Shown here: one piece after another, positions 9,701 to 17,488 of the stretch
How the letters are laid out: each line of letters starts with the position of its first letter
Numbering within the stretch: the stretch's first letter is position 1
The notes under the pieces: generated by a model
What the model was told of the DNA's origin: nothing
Databases searched by the model: none
Seen by the model: only the letters and a program-made list of their open reading frames with translations
Translations under genes and position numbers: made by a program
NCBI GenBank assembly: GCA_035529435.1
Contig: DATKWS010000114.1
Location: 1-23,442 of the forward strand
Direction: 5' to 3'
Length of the DNA stretch: 23,442 bases
Origin: DATKWS01 sp035529435
GTDB taxonomy: Bacteria; Krumholzibacteriota; Krumholzibacteriia; Krumholzibacteriales; Krumholzibacteriaceae

Positions 9701-12700
9701 CGACCTGGTAGGACCGTACACGATGTGCGCCGAGGTCACGGACAACATCGGCGTGGAATCGGTTTACCTGATGTACTCGAGGAACGGCGGCATGATCCAC
9801 CGCGTCAAGATGATGGAAGAGGACGGCCTCTACTGCGGCGCCATCCCCGGTCCGTCCGAGGTGGGCGACATCTACGAGTACTATCTCTACGCGATGGACG
9901 AATCGTACCACGGCAATGTCACCCGCGTACCGGCGACGGGAACCTACTCCTTCGAGATCGTCGAGTACTTCCTGTGGGATTTCGAACCGGATGACGGCGG
10001 GTTCGCGGCTGACGGCGACGTCTGGGAGTGGGGTGCACCCACGAGCGGTCCCGGCAACGCCCACTCGGGCGTCAATGCCTGGGCGACCGTCCTCGGCGGC
10101 AACTATCCCAACAGCGCCAATGCAACGCTCGACATTCCGCCGATCACCCTTTCGGCGAGCAAGCCGTACGCGATGCTCGGCCTGTGGCACTGGTACGAGA
10201 TGGAAGGCGCCTCCACCCGCTACGACGGCGGCAACGTCAAGGTGTCGGCCGACGGCGGAGCGACCTGGACCGTCGTGACCCCGATGGGCGGTTACGACGG
10301 CACGGCGAGCTCCAGTAACGCCGGTATCCCCGGCGAGCCGTGCTTCAGCGGGTACGCCGACATGTTCTGGCAGCAGGAGCTCTTCGATCTCTCGCCCTAT
10401 GCCGGACAGACGGTGATGGTCCGCTTCCACTTCGGGAGCGACGGCAGCGTCTACAAGGCGGGATGGTACATCGATGACGTGATGCTCCGCAGCACCGACG
10501 TCGACGATGTCCCGCCGATTATCAGCAACACGGTGGTTCCGGCCAGCACGTTCGATGCGGCGGGTCCCTACGCCGTGATGACCAACGTGGTCGACTTCCT
10601 CGGCAATGTCGCCGGTGTATCGCTGTTCTACAGCGTCGATGACGGCATGAGCTGGACGGAACTGGCCATGTCCCCCGGCACCGGTGATGAGTACGGTGCC
10701 TCGATACCGGGACAGCCGAGCGGCACGCGGATCAAGTTCTACATCGGGGCCGTCGACGACTCGGCGAACGAGGGTGTCGATCCGGCCGGTGCGCCCGCTG
10801 CGGCGCACGAGTTCTCGATCCTGCCGTCGGCGCCGATCCTCGTCATGCAGGGGACGAGCTCGAGCACACCGCTCGAGACGTTCCGTGCGGCGCTCGAGGT
10901 GTACGGCTACGAGGCGGATTACTGGTACCGCTATACACAGGGATGGCTCGGTCTCGCCGAGCTCGAGCTGTACCAGACGATCATCCTCGACGAGTCGTAC
11001 TCGCTCACGACCGCGCAGATGAACGACCTCGCCGATTGGCTCGAGGGCGGCACGCTCGCAGCGAAGCGCCGCCTTTTCATCCTGGGCGACGATCTCGCCT
11101 ATTCCACCACGACGAGGCCGTGGGTCGAGGAGTACCTCCGCGCCGCGTACGTTCAGGGCAGTCCCGGCTGGTTCGAGCTGACCGGCTATCCGGGCGAGTT
11201 CATCGGCGCCGATGAGGCCTTCGTGATCGGCGGAACCAGCCCGGACGAGGTGCAGCGATCGGCCACCTTCCCCGGTGGAGAGATCGTGTACCAGTACACG
11301 GGACCGGGAGGCGCCTCGTTCACGAGGGAAGAGCTGGCGGAAATCAACGAGAAGGAAGGGAAAGAATGGGACGGCGTGATGCCGCATGATCCGAGCAGCA
11401 CCGATGCCGCTGCCGGGATCAAGTACAACGGCGACGCCTACCGTTCGGTCTACTTCGCCTTCCACTTCATGGATATCCAGGAGGCCGGGCGCCGGGCCGA
11501 CATCATGGATCGCGCGCTCCGCTGGCTCGCGATGCCCGACATCCTGCACATGCCGATGCCCGATACCGAGGACACGCTGAGCGCCTATACCGTTATCGCC
11601 AGTGTCTACTCGGAGACGCTCGATCCTTCGCGCGTCAACCTGACCTACGATGTCGGCATGGGTGATGTCGCGGTGCAGATGCTCCCGACGGCCAATCCCG
11701 ATGAGTATGCCGCCGATATCCCGCCGCAGAAGTGGGGTACGACGGTGAGCTACTACATCAGCGCGGCCAACATGGACGGCAACACGAGCTATCACCCGTC
11801 CGGGGCACCGACACAGCGGCACTCATTCGAGGTGACCGCCGACAATCAGCCTCCCGAGATCGTTCACACGCCTCTGCCCGATGCTGCGGACATGACCGGT
11901 CCGTACGTGGTCGAGGCGACGATCACCGATAACGTCGGCGTCGATCCGGCCGGCGTGACACTCACCTACAACAAGAACGGCGGAACCAATGTCACCATAG
12001 CCATGGTGAATGCTGGCGGCGATCTGTACCAGGGTCAGATCCCCGGTCCGGCGGTGCTCGGTGATGTATTCAACTACTACATCCGGGCGCGCGACATCGC
12101 CGCGGTTCCGAACTACGCGAGGGATCCGCTTGCCGGGTACCACTCGTTCGAGATCGTCGACTACTACGCCTGGGATTTCGAGGCGAGTGACGGCGGTTTC
12201 GCAACGACCGGTCCCGACTGGGAGTGGGGCGAGCCGACAACCGGCCCGGGCGGCGCCTATTCCGGCGTCAATGTCTGGGCCACCAAGCTCGCCGACAACT
12301 ACTCGTACAGTTCCGACTCGAGGCTGGAATCTCCCGCGGTCGTGGTCCCGACCGGTGCCACGAGCGCCGCACTGAGCTTCTGGCAGTGGTACTACATCGA
12401 GACGAACTACGACGGCGGGAACGTGAAGATCTCCACCGACGGCGGAAGCACGTGGACGATCCTCACGCCCGACATCGGGTACAACGGCATTGCGAAGACC
12501 TACACCGCCGGTATCCCGGGCGAGCCGTGCTTCACCGGGTACAACAACGACGAGTGGCAAAAGGTGACATTCAACCTGACGCCGTACAAGGGCCAGAGCG
12601 TCATCATCAGATGGCACTTCGGCAGCGACGGCAGCGTCAACAAGGTCGGATGGTACATCGACGATGTCCGTATAGAGGGTATGGAGGACACCGAGGGCCC

Positions 12701-14078
12701 CGCGTTCATATCGACGGATGTGCCGGCCAGCACATTCGACGAAGTCGGACCGTACACGGTGACGACGACCGTCATCGACGCGCTGTCCGGCGTGGCCTCG
12801 GCGGACCTCTACTACAGCATCAATGACGGTGCGAGCTGGACGACGGTCGCGATGGCCCCGACGGCCAATCCCGACGAGTACGCGGGCGACATACCGGGTC
12901 AGGCGTCCGGGACGAGGATCAAGCTCTACGTCGAGGCGGCCGACAATGCGGCCAACACCTCGCTTGATCCCGCCGGAGCCCCGGGGGTCGCCTACGAGTT
13001 CGGCATCATGCCGTCGGGCGATTACCTCGTGCTCCTCGGCGGCGGCGCGCATCCGACCCCGGAGATGTTCCAGCTCGCCTTCTCGGCGATCGGCCGGACG
13101 GCGGATATCTGGGATTGGGACGACCTGGGGAACCCGACCGTGGCGATACTGCAGGCCTACACCGGGATCGTCATCGATGAGAGCTGGTACTTCGACGCGC
13201 CTCAGATGACACTGCTCTCGAGCTTCCTCGATGCAGACGTCGGCGCGCTGAACCAGATCTTCTTCCTCGGAAGGGATCTCTCGTACGGATCATCGGCGCG
13301 TCCGTTCATGGAGCAGTACACGGGCTCCGCGTACGTCAAGGACAGCCCGTCCTGGTACGAGCTGACGAGCACGCCGGGCGACCCGATCGGGAACGACGAG
13401 ACGTTCGTGATCTCGGGTTCGTATCCGGACGAGATCAAGCTCTCCACGACCTGGACCGGCGCCTCGATCGTCTACAAGTACAGCGGCCTGGGCTCCTCGC
13501 TCGATATCTTCGGCACGGAGAGAGAGCTTCAGGAGTTCTATCAGAAGGAGGGGAAGGATTGGGATCCGCGGCTCGTGCCGATGGCCCCGTCCGGACCCGA
13601 CTCCGCCGCTGCTGTCCGCTTCGTCGGACCGCATCACGCGTCGGTCTACTTCGCCTTCGACTTCAACTACATCCAGGAGGATGTGCGGAGGGCGGCGATA
13701 CTGGATCGCGTGCTGAACTGGCTCGGTTCGGCCACCGGCGTCATCGAGGCGGATGTGGCCGGTCGCGGTGCGGTGACAACTCCGGAGATTCCGGACAGAC
13801 TCACCCTGTGGCAGAACTTCCCCAACCCGTTCAACCCGGTCACGTCGATCAAGTTCGGCGTTCCGGCGAACCACACGGGTACGGTGGAGCTGAGGATCTA
13901 CAACGTCAAGGGCGAGCTGGTCAGGACCGTCTTCGAGGGCACAAAGGCCCCCGGCATTCATACCTTCACATGGGATGGAACCAATGAAGGCAGCCGACGG
14001 GTTGCTTCCGGTATCTACTTCTGCCGCTTCATCGCGGGAGATGTCAAGATCACCAAGAAGATGGTGCTCCTGAGGTAA
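6711..14078 (+). CDS. Giant exported subtilisin-family (S8) serine protease with duplicated multi-domain tail
   Basis: This 2455-residue product starts at 6711, where an AAAGGA site precedes a clear signal peptide (1-29, ADA|QE); an upstream ATG at 6660 has a poorly spaced site. A propeptide-like region (about 45-160) precedes the S8 domain (about 170-480). The catalytic triad is complete: Asp193 (GLDTGVD), His242 (EHGTHTSG) and Ser423 (GTSMAAPHVSG), with oxyanion Asn340 (IGNSGP). Two carboxypeptidase-regulatory-like beta domains follow (488-565, 568-650). From 652 a module runs twice with a period of about 725 residues: a glutamine-amidotransferase-like alpha/beta domain (652, 1374, and a third copy from 2103), Ig-like domains, a MAM/jelly-roll-like domain (1086-1262, 1818-1991) and another Ig-like domain. 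The end (about 2362-2455) is a FlgD-like tail with QNFPNPFNP at 2368-2376 and terminal KKMVLLR. It is probably a cell-surface or secreted protease. Confidence 0.9.
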   Translation: MLSKSRLFGCAAVLLVLLIILPSVQSADAQEELKVKIAPGLAAQLSAARPNEYVTAIVRMSGRPNLRMLRGDRPAVFSEMRSAHGRSQSALIQSLARPEVKDKVIKIRQFWIDNIVLVRATPDVIAEIATRPDVIEVFDNFTVTAPPRPEGSDRPNLGVGENQLWDSITKIGAKQVWTTYGFDGTGVRVGGLDTGVDISHPDISGKMVTNVPGDPTYPGGWAEFDASGNIISGSIPHDSAEHGTHTSGTMIGGNASGWDIGVAPGAQLMHGLVIPGGSGSFTQVAGGMEWIIDPDNNPLTDDGADVVNMSLGATGTYTAMIVPTDNMAAANVFPSFSIGNSGPSPNTTGSPGNVPSAYGVGATDSMDVIAGFSSRGPVTWNEPPYVGTWTKPDISAPGVKIYSSLPGGIWAWTDAGGEWSGTSMAAPHVSGTVALMLQANPSLDVATAKQLIAQTSVDLGAAGMDNDYGWGRINAFAAVTAALAGVGTLEGTVSSSGGGTVENAKVLVTDTGQRVYTDEFGYYTMQLVAGDHTIEISRFGYDTYTTAVTVVADAVTTLNATLSQLPSGTIAGFVTDGDTGNGVAADVTVKLGGEAVVWTSTDPGTGEYTVVLPVGTYDLEFMPGFPYPVTFRNGIEALEGATTTLDVELSGAQVLIVDDDAGAAYQTYFENAVLAAGRSFLTVSTPPTAAEMALFETVIWFTGNDYTTTLTATDQAELAAYLDGGGKLFITGQDIGYDIRTEAFYADYLHAAYVQDDVGLGAVLGNPASPVGGGFSFDIQGGSGANNQGYPSEIDPLGIAIAAFTYDELVPMGAVTGHDLSKGQVGTNAVTSSGTAGLTVDTGAYKLVYFSFGFEAIADAATRDALMARILDWLLGYPEITHTPLEDTEDTENPYPVKAYITSAVFALDPATFAVVYDVGSGPVSVMMTATGVPDEYEAYIPAQPLDTEVYYYITAADVAGHTSTDPIGAPLNTHMFRVGWDEEDPVVVHQRYYNTNDLVGPYTMCAEVTDNIGVESVYLMYSRNGGMIHRVKMMEEDGLYCGAIPGPSEVGDIYEYYLYAMDESYHGNVTRVPATGTYSFEIVEYFLWDFEPDDGGFAADGDVWEWGAPTSGPGNAHSGVNAWATVLGGNYPNSANATLDIPPITLSASKPYAMLGLWHWYEMEGASTRYDGGNVKVSADGGATWTVVTPMGGYDGTASSSNAGIPGEPCFSGYADMFWQQELFDLSPYAGQTVMVRFHFGSDGSVYKAGWYIDDVMLRSTDVDDVPPIISNTVVPASTFDAAGPYAVMTNVVDFLGNVAGVSLFYSVDDGMSWTELAMSPGTGDEYGASIPGQPSGTRIKFYIGAVDDSANEGVDPAGAPAAAHEFSILPSAPILVMQGTSSSTPLETFRAALEVYGYEADYWYRYTQGWLGLAELELYQTIILDESYSLTTAQMNDLADWLEGGTLAAKRRLFILGDDLAYSTTTRPWVEEYLRAAYVQGSPGWFELTGYPGEFIGADEAFVIGGTSPDEVQRSATFPGGEIVYQYTGPGGASFTREELAEINEKEGKEWDGVMPHDPSSTDAAAGIKYNGDAYRSVYFAFHFMDIQEAGRRADIMDRALRWLAMPDILHMPMPDTEDTLSAYTVIASVYSETLDPSRVNLTYDVGMGDVAVQMLPTANPDEYAADIPPQKWGTTVSYYISAANMDGNTSYHPSGAPTQRHSFEVTADNQPPEIVHTPLPDAADMTGPYVVEATITDNVGVDPAGVTLTYNKNGGTNVTIAMVNAGGDLYQGQIPGPAVLGDVFNYYIRARDIAAVPNYARDPLAGYHSFEIVDYYAWDFEASDGGFATTGPDWEWGEPTTGPGGAYSGVNVWATKLADNYSYSSDSRLESPAVVVPTGATSAALSFWQWYYIETNYDGGNVKISTDGGSTWTILTPDIGYNGIAKTYTAGIPGEPCFTGYNNDEWQKVTFNLTPYKGQSVIIRWHFGSDGSVNKVGWYIDDVRIEGMEDTEGPAFISTDVPASTFDEVGPYTVTTTVIDALSGVASADLYYSINDGASWTTVAMAPTANPDEYAGDIPGQASGTRIKLYVEAADNAANTSLDPAGAPGVAYEFGIMPSGDYLVLLGGGAHPTPEMFQLAFSAIGRTADIWDWDDLGNPTVAILQAYTGIVIDESWYFDAPQMTLLSSFLDADVGALNQIFFLGRDLSYGSSARPFMEQYTGSAYVKDSPSWYELTSTPGDPIGNDETFVISGSYPDEIKLSTTWTGASIVYKYSGLGSSLDIFGTERELQEFYQKEGKDWDPRLVPMAPSGPDSAAAVRFVGPHHASVYFAFDFNYIQEDVRRAAILDRVLNWLGSATGVIEADVAGRGAVTTPEIPDRLTLWQNFPNPFNPVTSIKFGVPANHTGTVELRIYNVKGELVRTVFEGTKAPGIHTFTWDGTNEGSRRVASGIYFCRFIAGDVKITKKMVLLR
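8664..10829 (+). repeat. First copy of a coding repeat within the protease gene
   Basis: These bases encode residues 652-1373: an alpha/beta domain opening with AQVLIVDDD, two Ig-like domains, a jelly-roll domain starting WDFEPDDGGF and ending GWYIDDV, and an Ig-like domain. The same order repeats directly afterwards. The copies are related at protein level (for example GIPGEPCF.GY and FHFGSDGSVYK versus WHFGSDGSVNK) but clearly diverged, so this is an old duplication. Confidence 0.75.
10830..13019 (+). repeat. Second copy of the coding repeat within the protease gene
   Basis: Residues 1374-2103 repeat the domain order of 652-1373, with corresponding landmarks offset by 722-732 residues (Trp1089 to Trp1821, Trp1252 to Trp1981). 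A third alpha/beta domain begins at about residue 2103 (base 13017) but is followed by the C-terminal tail instead of another full module. Confidence 0.75.
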
Positions 14079-14091
14079 CGGTTGCTCCGTA

Positions 14092-14130
14092 ACGGGCTCC
14101 CCGCCTCTGGCGGGGGGCCCGTTTTTTATT
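14092..14130 (+). terminator. Intrinsic terminator after the protease gene
   Basis: A GC-rich stem (ACGGGCTCCCCGCC pairing with GGCGGGGGGCCCGT, short TCTG loop) is followed directly by a run of six T residues at 14122-14127. It lies 14 nt beyond the protease stop codon and separates the exported-protein block from the PerR-headed block. Confidence 0.9.
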
Positions 14131-14191
14131 GTCAAATAATACATTACAAGCATATCTCCCGTTCCCGCGGCCGGCGATTCATAAAAAGATA

Positions 14192-14219
14192 TTGACAAAT
14201 TAATATTATATAATAATAG
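14192..14219 (+). promoter_or_regulatory. Candidate promoter of the PerR-headed operon
   Basis: A perfect TTGACA occurs at 14192-14197 in a strongly AT-rich stretch. The -10 is ambiguous: TAATAG at 14214-14219 gives a 16-nt spacer, while exact TATAAT strings at 14209 and 14221 give spacers of 11 and 23 nt. Confidence 0.55.
14204..14215. promoter_or_regulatory. 12-bp AT palindrome, possible metalloregulator operator
   Basis: TATTATATAATA is a perfect palindrome lying between the candidate -35 and -10 elements. It is the sort of AT-rich dyad bound by Fur-family dimers, but in an AT-rich promoter it could also be chance. Confidence 0.35.
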
Positions 14220-14234
14220 TTATAATTACTATTA
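14220..14234. promoter_or_regulatory. PerR-box-like operator
   Basis: TTATAATTACTATTA matches the Bacillus PerR box TTATAATnATTATAA at 12 of 14 specified positions, with a perfect left half. It lies 15 nt upstream of the regulator's start codon, at or near the likely transcription start, a suitable place for autorepression and for control of the downstream peroxide-defence genes. Confidence 0.55.
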
Positions 14235-14249
14235 GCGAGAGGTTCTGAG

Positions 14250-14669
14250 ATGATGGAGCCCTACAAGATACGGATGACCAGACAGCGGCAGGTCATACTC
14301 GAGGAGCTCGCCAGGCTCCACACGCATCCGACCGCCGACGAGATATACGGACGGGTTCGCATGCGGCTTCCGCGTGTCAGCCTCGGCACGGTCTATCGTA
14401 ACTTGGAGCTTCTCTCGAGAAGCGGTATGATCGGCAAGATCGAGATCGCCGGCCGGCAGATGCATTTCGACAGTGAACGGGGTGCGCACCGGCATATTCG
14501 CTGTATTCGATGCGGCAGGATCGAGGATATCCCGGGGGAACAAGTCCCCCCCGAGTGCGACAGGGATGCCATACGGGCAACCGGGTATACGTTGATCGAG
14601 CGCCGCGTCGAATTTCTCGGCATCTGCCCGGCGTGCCGGAGGGCCGGGCGGAACGAGCCGGATGCGTAG
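14250..14669 (+). CDS. perR: PerR-type Fur-family transcriptional regulator
   Basis: This 139-residue protein is probably a metal-dependent peroxide sensor and repressor. The winged helix is at residues 8-65, with recognition-helix region SLGTVYRNLELL (44-55). All five regulatory-metal ligands of Bacillus subtilis PerR have equivalents: His26 (THPTADEIY), Asp74, His80, His82 and Asp93. The Asp at 93 is the residue that is Glu in most Fur proteins, which favours PerR over Fur. The structural zinc site is present as Cys85/Cys88 and Cys126/Cys129. In PerR the iron-bound histidines are oxidised by peroxide, releasing DNA. The start at 14250 has a GAGAGG site upstream. A PerR-box-like sequence lies just before it, and rubrerythrin, superoxide reductase and ferritin follow downstream, which agrees with the call. 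Confidence 0.85.
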   Translation: MMEPYKIRMTRQRQVILEELARLHTHPTADEIYGRVRMRLPRVSLGTVYRNLELLSRSGMIGKIEIAGRQMHFDSERGAHRHIRCIRCGRIEDIPGEQVPPECDRDAIRATGYTLIERRVEFLGICPACRRAGRNEPDA

Positions 14670-14733
14670 CGCCGGCACGCTGCCCGATGCGGCCCGCGAT
14701 CGGGATCGCTCCACCGGTGTATGGGATACGGTC

Positions 14734-15570
14734 ATGGAAAAACCGGATATGATACGAAGGGAAGATTTACGGGAATCGCTCGATCGGCTTTACCGCACGT
14801 ACAACAGGCGGTCGTACATCGGGACGGATCCTCTTGTGTATCTGTACGATTTCGACCGCACGGGCGACCGGGAACTCGTGGCGCTGGTGGCGTCCTCGCT
14901 CGCCTTCGGCACGGTGAAGCAGATCATGCGGAGCATCGAGTCCGTTCTGCGTGTTCTCGGTGATTCGCCGGTCGATTTTATCATGAACTGCAGCCCGCGA
15001 AAGCTCGGGAACATCCTACCGGGATTCAAACACCGGTGGGCGCGGGGCCGCGACCTCTCGCGCCTGCTCCTCGGCGCGCGAGGGGTGATCGAGACGCATG
15101 GTTCTCTCGAGAAATGCTTCATCGCTGCATACGAAAGCTCCCACCGCGATATCGTGCCGGCGCTTACCGCATTCACCGCGGAGATCGCGCGGGGGGGCGG
15201 TGGGTACACCGGTTGCCTGCTGCCGTCTCCCCGTGGCGGGAGCGCCTGCAAGCGCCTCAACCTTTTCCTCCGGTGGATGGTCCGGCGCGACGAGGTCGAT
15301 CCCGGCGGCTGGAGCGGCATTCCCGCGGCGAAACTGATCGTCCCGCTCGATATCCATATGTACCGGTGGAGCAGGGCGTTCGGTTTTACCGAACGGCGAC
15401 GGGCGGACCTCAAGGCTGCCCGGGAGGTTACCGATGCGTTCAGGGAGATCGCCCCGGATGATCCGGTGAAGTACGATTTCACGCTGACGCGGATCGGCAT
15501 GGCGGGTGGCGGGGAGAGTGAGACGGGTATCGACCGTCCGGGAATCGGCCGGACGGAGCTCATACACTGA
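14734..15570 (+). CDS. TIGR02757 family protein (DUF2400)
   Basis: This is a 278-residue product if the start is at 14734. An in-frame ATG at 14662 overlaps the perR stop codon and would add 24 residues of ordinary-looking sequence; 14749 is a third option. None has a strong ribosome site, so coupling to perR translation is possible. The sequence matches the TIGR02757 pattern: an N-terminal LYRTYNRRSYIGTDPLVYLY followed by DRELVALVASSLAFGTV, and a late IVPLDIHMYRWSRAFGF. The late motif resembles the proline/aspartate segment of helix-hairpin-helix DNA glycosylases (VDTHVxRVxxRLG), so a DNA-repair or DNA-binding role is conceivable. The biochemical function is not established to my knowledge. 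Confidence 0.75.
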   Translation: MEKPDMIRREDLRESLDRLYRTYNRRSYIGTDPLVYLYDFDRTGDRELVALVASSLAFGTVKQIMRSIESVLRVLGDSPVDFIMNCSPRKLGNILPGFKHRWARGRDLSRLLLGARGVIETHGSLEKCFIAAYESSHRDIVPALTAFTAEIARGGGGYTGCLLPSPRGGSACKRLNLFLRWMVRRDEVDPGGWSGIPAAKLIVPLDIHMYRWSRAFGFTERRRADLKAAREVTDAFREIAPDDPVKYDFTLTRIGMAGGGESETGIDRPGIGRTELIH

Positions 15571-15584
15571 AAGCCGGGTGAGAA

Positions 15585-16841
15585 ATGATTGAAGCACTGA
15601 AGGCATTCGTCGCGGCGCTCTGGGACACACTCACGGCGATGTCGCCCTACCTGCTCTTCGGATTCTTCGTCGCCGGCGTTCTCTCCGTCGTGATCCGCCC
15701 CGAGTTCGTCGAGCGGCATCTCGGCGGGAACGGTATCGGACCGGTCGTGAAGGCGTCGCTGTTCGGCGTGCCGCTGCCGCTCTGCTCCTGCGGCGTCATT
15801 CCCGTCGCCGCCTCGCTGCGCAGGCACGGCGCGGGGTCGGGCGCGACGACGTCGTTTCTCATATCGACCCCCCAGACCGGCGTGGACAGCATCATGGTAA
15901 CGCTGAGCCTTCTGGGACCGGTCTTCGCCGTCTTCCGGCCGCTCGTCTCGTTCGTGAGCGGGATCATCGGCGGCTCGCTCGTCGCGTACGCGGGGAACGG
16001 GCGGCGGGAGACCGATGCGGCCGGCGCCCGGTGCGCGAACGGGCAATGCGGGATCAATCATGACCGCGGATCGTTTCTCGATATCTTCCGCTACGGATTC
16101 GTGACGCTTCCGCGGGACATCAACCGGGCGCTCATCGCCGGCGTCTTGATCGCCGGCGTGATATCCGCCGCCATCCCGGACGATTTCTTCGCCGGGCTGC
16201 TCGGCGGCGGCATACTGTCCATGCTGATCATGATGGCGGTCGGGATTCCCGTTTACGTGTGCGCGACGGCGTCGGTGCCGGTGGCGGCCGCGCTGATCGC
16301 GAAGGGGGTATCCCCCGGCGCCGCCCTCGTCTTCCTCATGACGGGGCCGGCGACCAACGCGGCGACCATCGCCACCGTGTGGAAGATCATGGGAAGGCGC
16401 GTCGCGGTCATATACCTCGCCACCGTCGCGGCGTGCGCGATCGGAGCGGGGCTGCTCCTCGACGCTTTTTTCTTTCGCGGCGGCATCGAAGTCGCCGCGG
16501 GAATGCCGTCGATGCTGCCGTCGACCGTAAAGATTGCGAGCGCGGTGGTTCTCGTTGCCGTGATGTGTGCGGCGTTCTTCAAACCGTCCAAGGTAGGTGA
16601 AGAGAAGATGCAGGATGCGAGTGCCGAGAGGGTGAGAATCAAGATCGAGGAAATGACGTGCGAGCACTGCGCGCGGAGCATTCATCGCGCGATCATGGAG
16701 GTCGAGGGGGTCGAATCGGCCGAGGTAGATTTCAGAAAGGGACGGGCGATCGTGGCGGGGCACGGATTCGACACCGGGCGGATCGGCGCCGCCATAGAGG
16801 GACTCGGGTATAAATTTGTTGGCAGCGAGGCGCTGGAGTAG
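15585..16841 (+). CDS. SO_0444-family Cu/Zn efflux permease with fused HMA domain
   Basis: This 418-residue protein is an inner-membrane metal exporter. Residues 10-350 form the ArsP-like permease with about eight to ten hydrophobic segments, including the family motif LPLCSCGVIPVAASLRRHGA (Cys67, Cys69) followed by SFLISTPQTGVDSI. The cytosolic loop has a short CANGQC motif (150-155) and may bind metal. Residues 345-415 are a heavy-metal-associated domain with MTCEHCARSI (Cys359, Cys362), which would hand a soft metal ion to the transporter. In this family copper and zinc efflux has been reported; the substrate here is not shown by sequence. The ATG at 15585 has a GGGTGAG site and lies 14 nt after the preceding gene. 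Its place in a PerR-headed cluster suggests metal control linked to oxidative stress. Confidence 0.85.
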   Translation: MIEALKAFVAALWDTLTAMSPYLLFGFFVAGVLSVVIRPEFVERHLGGNGIGPVVKASLFGVPLPLCSCGVIPVAASLRRHGAGSGATTSFLISTPQTGVDSIMVTLSLLGPVFAVFRPLVSFVSGIIGGSLVAYAGNGRRETDAAGARCANGQCGINHDRGSFLDIFRYGFVTLPRDINRALIAGVLIAGVISAAIPDDFFAGLLGGGILSMLIMMAVGIPVYVCATASVPVAAALIAKGVSPGAALVFLMTGPATNAATIATVWKIMGRRVAVIYLATVAACAIGAGLLLDAFFFRGGIEVAAGMPSMLPSTVKIASAVVLVAVMCAAFFKPSKVGEEKMQDASAERVRIKIEEMTCEHCARSIHRAIMEVEGVESAEVDFRKGRAIVAGHGFDTGRIGAAIEGLGYKFVGSEALE

Positions 16842-16853
16842 TAGTGTAATAGT

Positions 16854-16886
16854 TCCGTTCCCGGTACGGGCGGCACGGAGAACGGA
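16854..16886 (+). other. Stem-loop between permease and rubrerythrin genes
   Basis: TCCGTTC (16854-16860) can pair with GAACGGA (16880-16886), enclosing a 19-nt GC-rich loop. There is no T-run, so it is not an intrinsic terminator. It may be a processing or stability element ahead of the rubrerythrin ribosome site. Confidence 0.35.
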
Positions 16887-16911
16887 TCAACCGGACAAGG
16901 AGGTCAGACGA

Positions 16912-17484
16912 ATGTCCCTCAAGGGCAGCAAAACTGAAAAGAACGTTATCACCGCCTTCGCCGGCGAGTCGCAGGCGAGGAACCGGTATTCCTACTTCGC
17001 CGGTAAGGCGCTCAAGGAGGGGTACGTACAGATCGCGGCCATTTTCGAGGAAACGGCCAGCCAGGAACGCGAGCACGCCAAGCGCTTCTTCAAGCTTCTC
17101 GAGGGTGGCGAGGCGGAGGTGCACGGTAACTTCCCGGCCGGCGTCATCGGCGACACGATGGAGAACCTCGAGGCGGCGGCCGACGGTGAGATGCACGAGT
17201 GGTCCGAGATGTATCCCGGTTTCGCCAGGACTGCGCGCGAGGAGGGATTCGAGAATATCGCGGAGATATTCGAGGCGATCGCCGTGGCCGAGAAGCAGCA
17301 TCAGAAGCGGTACACCGCGCTCCATGAAAACATCAAGGAAGGCCGCGTGTTCAAGCGTGGCAAGAAGGTCGTGTGGCGCTGCCGCAACTGCGGCTACCTG
17401 CACGAGGGGACCGAGGCGCCGACGGTGTGCCCGGCGTGCGCCCATCCGCAGGCGTACTTCGAGCTGCTCGGCGAGAATTACTAG
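16912..17484 (+). CDS. rbr: Rubrerythrin
   Basis: This 190-residue cytosolic peroxidase reduces H2O2 to water with electrons from rubredoxin or NADH-rubredoxin reductase. The start at 16912 is fixed by an AAGGAGGT site; a longer frame begins inside the previous gene. The ferritin-like diiron domain (1-145) retains the ligands of Desulfovibrio rubrerythrin by position: Glu19, Glu52, His55, Glu93, Glu96, Glu127 and His130. The C-terminal rubredoxin-like domain has Cys157/Cys160 (CRNCGY) and Cys173/Cys176 (CPAC), and the length is typical of the family. It lies ahead of superoxide reductase, whose product peroxide is its substrate. Confidence 0.95.
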   Translation: MSLKGSKTEKNVITAFAGESQARNRYSYFAGKALKEGYVQIAAIFEETASQEREHAKRFFKLLEGGEAEVHGNFPAGVIGDTMENLEAAADGEMHEWSEMYPGFARTAREEGFENIAEIFEAIAVAEKQHQKRYTALHENIKEGRVFKRGKKVVWRCRNCGYLHEGTEAPTVCPACAHPQAYFELLGENY

Positions 17485-17488
17485 AAAT

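Noticed and set aside
9036..11822. 928-codon open frame on the minus strand
   Set aside because: It lies wholly inside the protease gene, is rich in Arg, Gly and Val as expected of antisense GC-rich codons, and has no recognisable domain. It is a shadow frame.
14790..16763. 657-codon open frame on the minus strand
   Set aside because: It spans two well-supported plus-strand genes (TIGR02757 and the permease) and has low-complexity Arg/His/Asp composition. It is a shadow frame.
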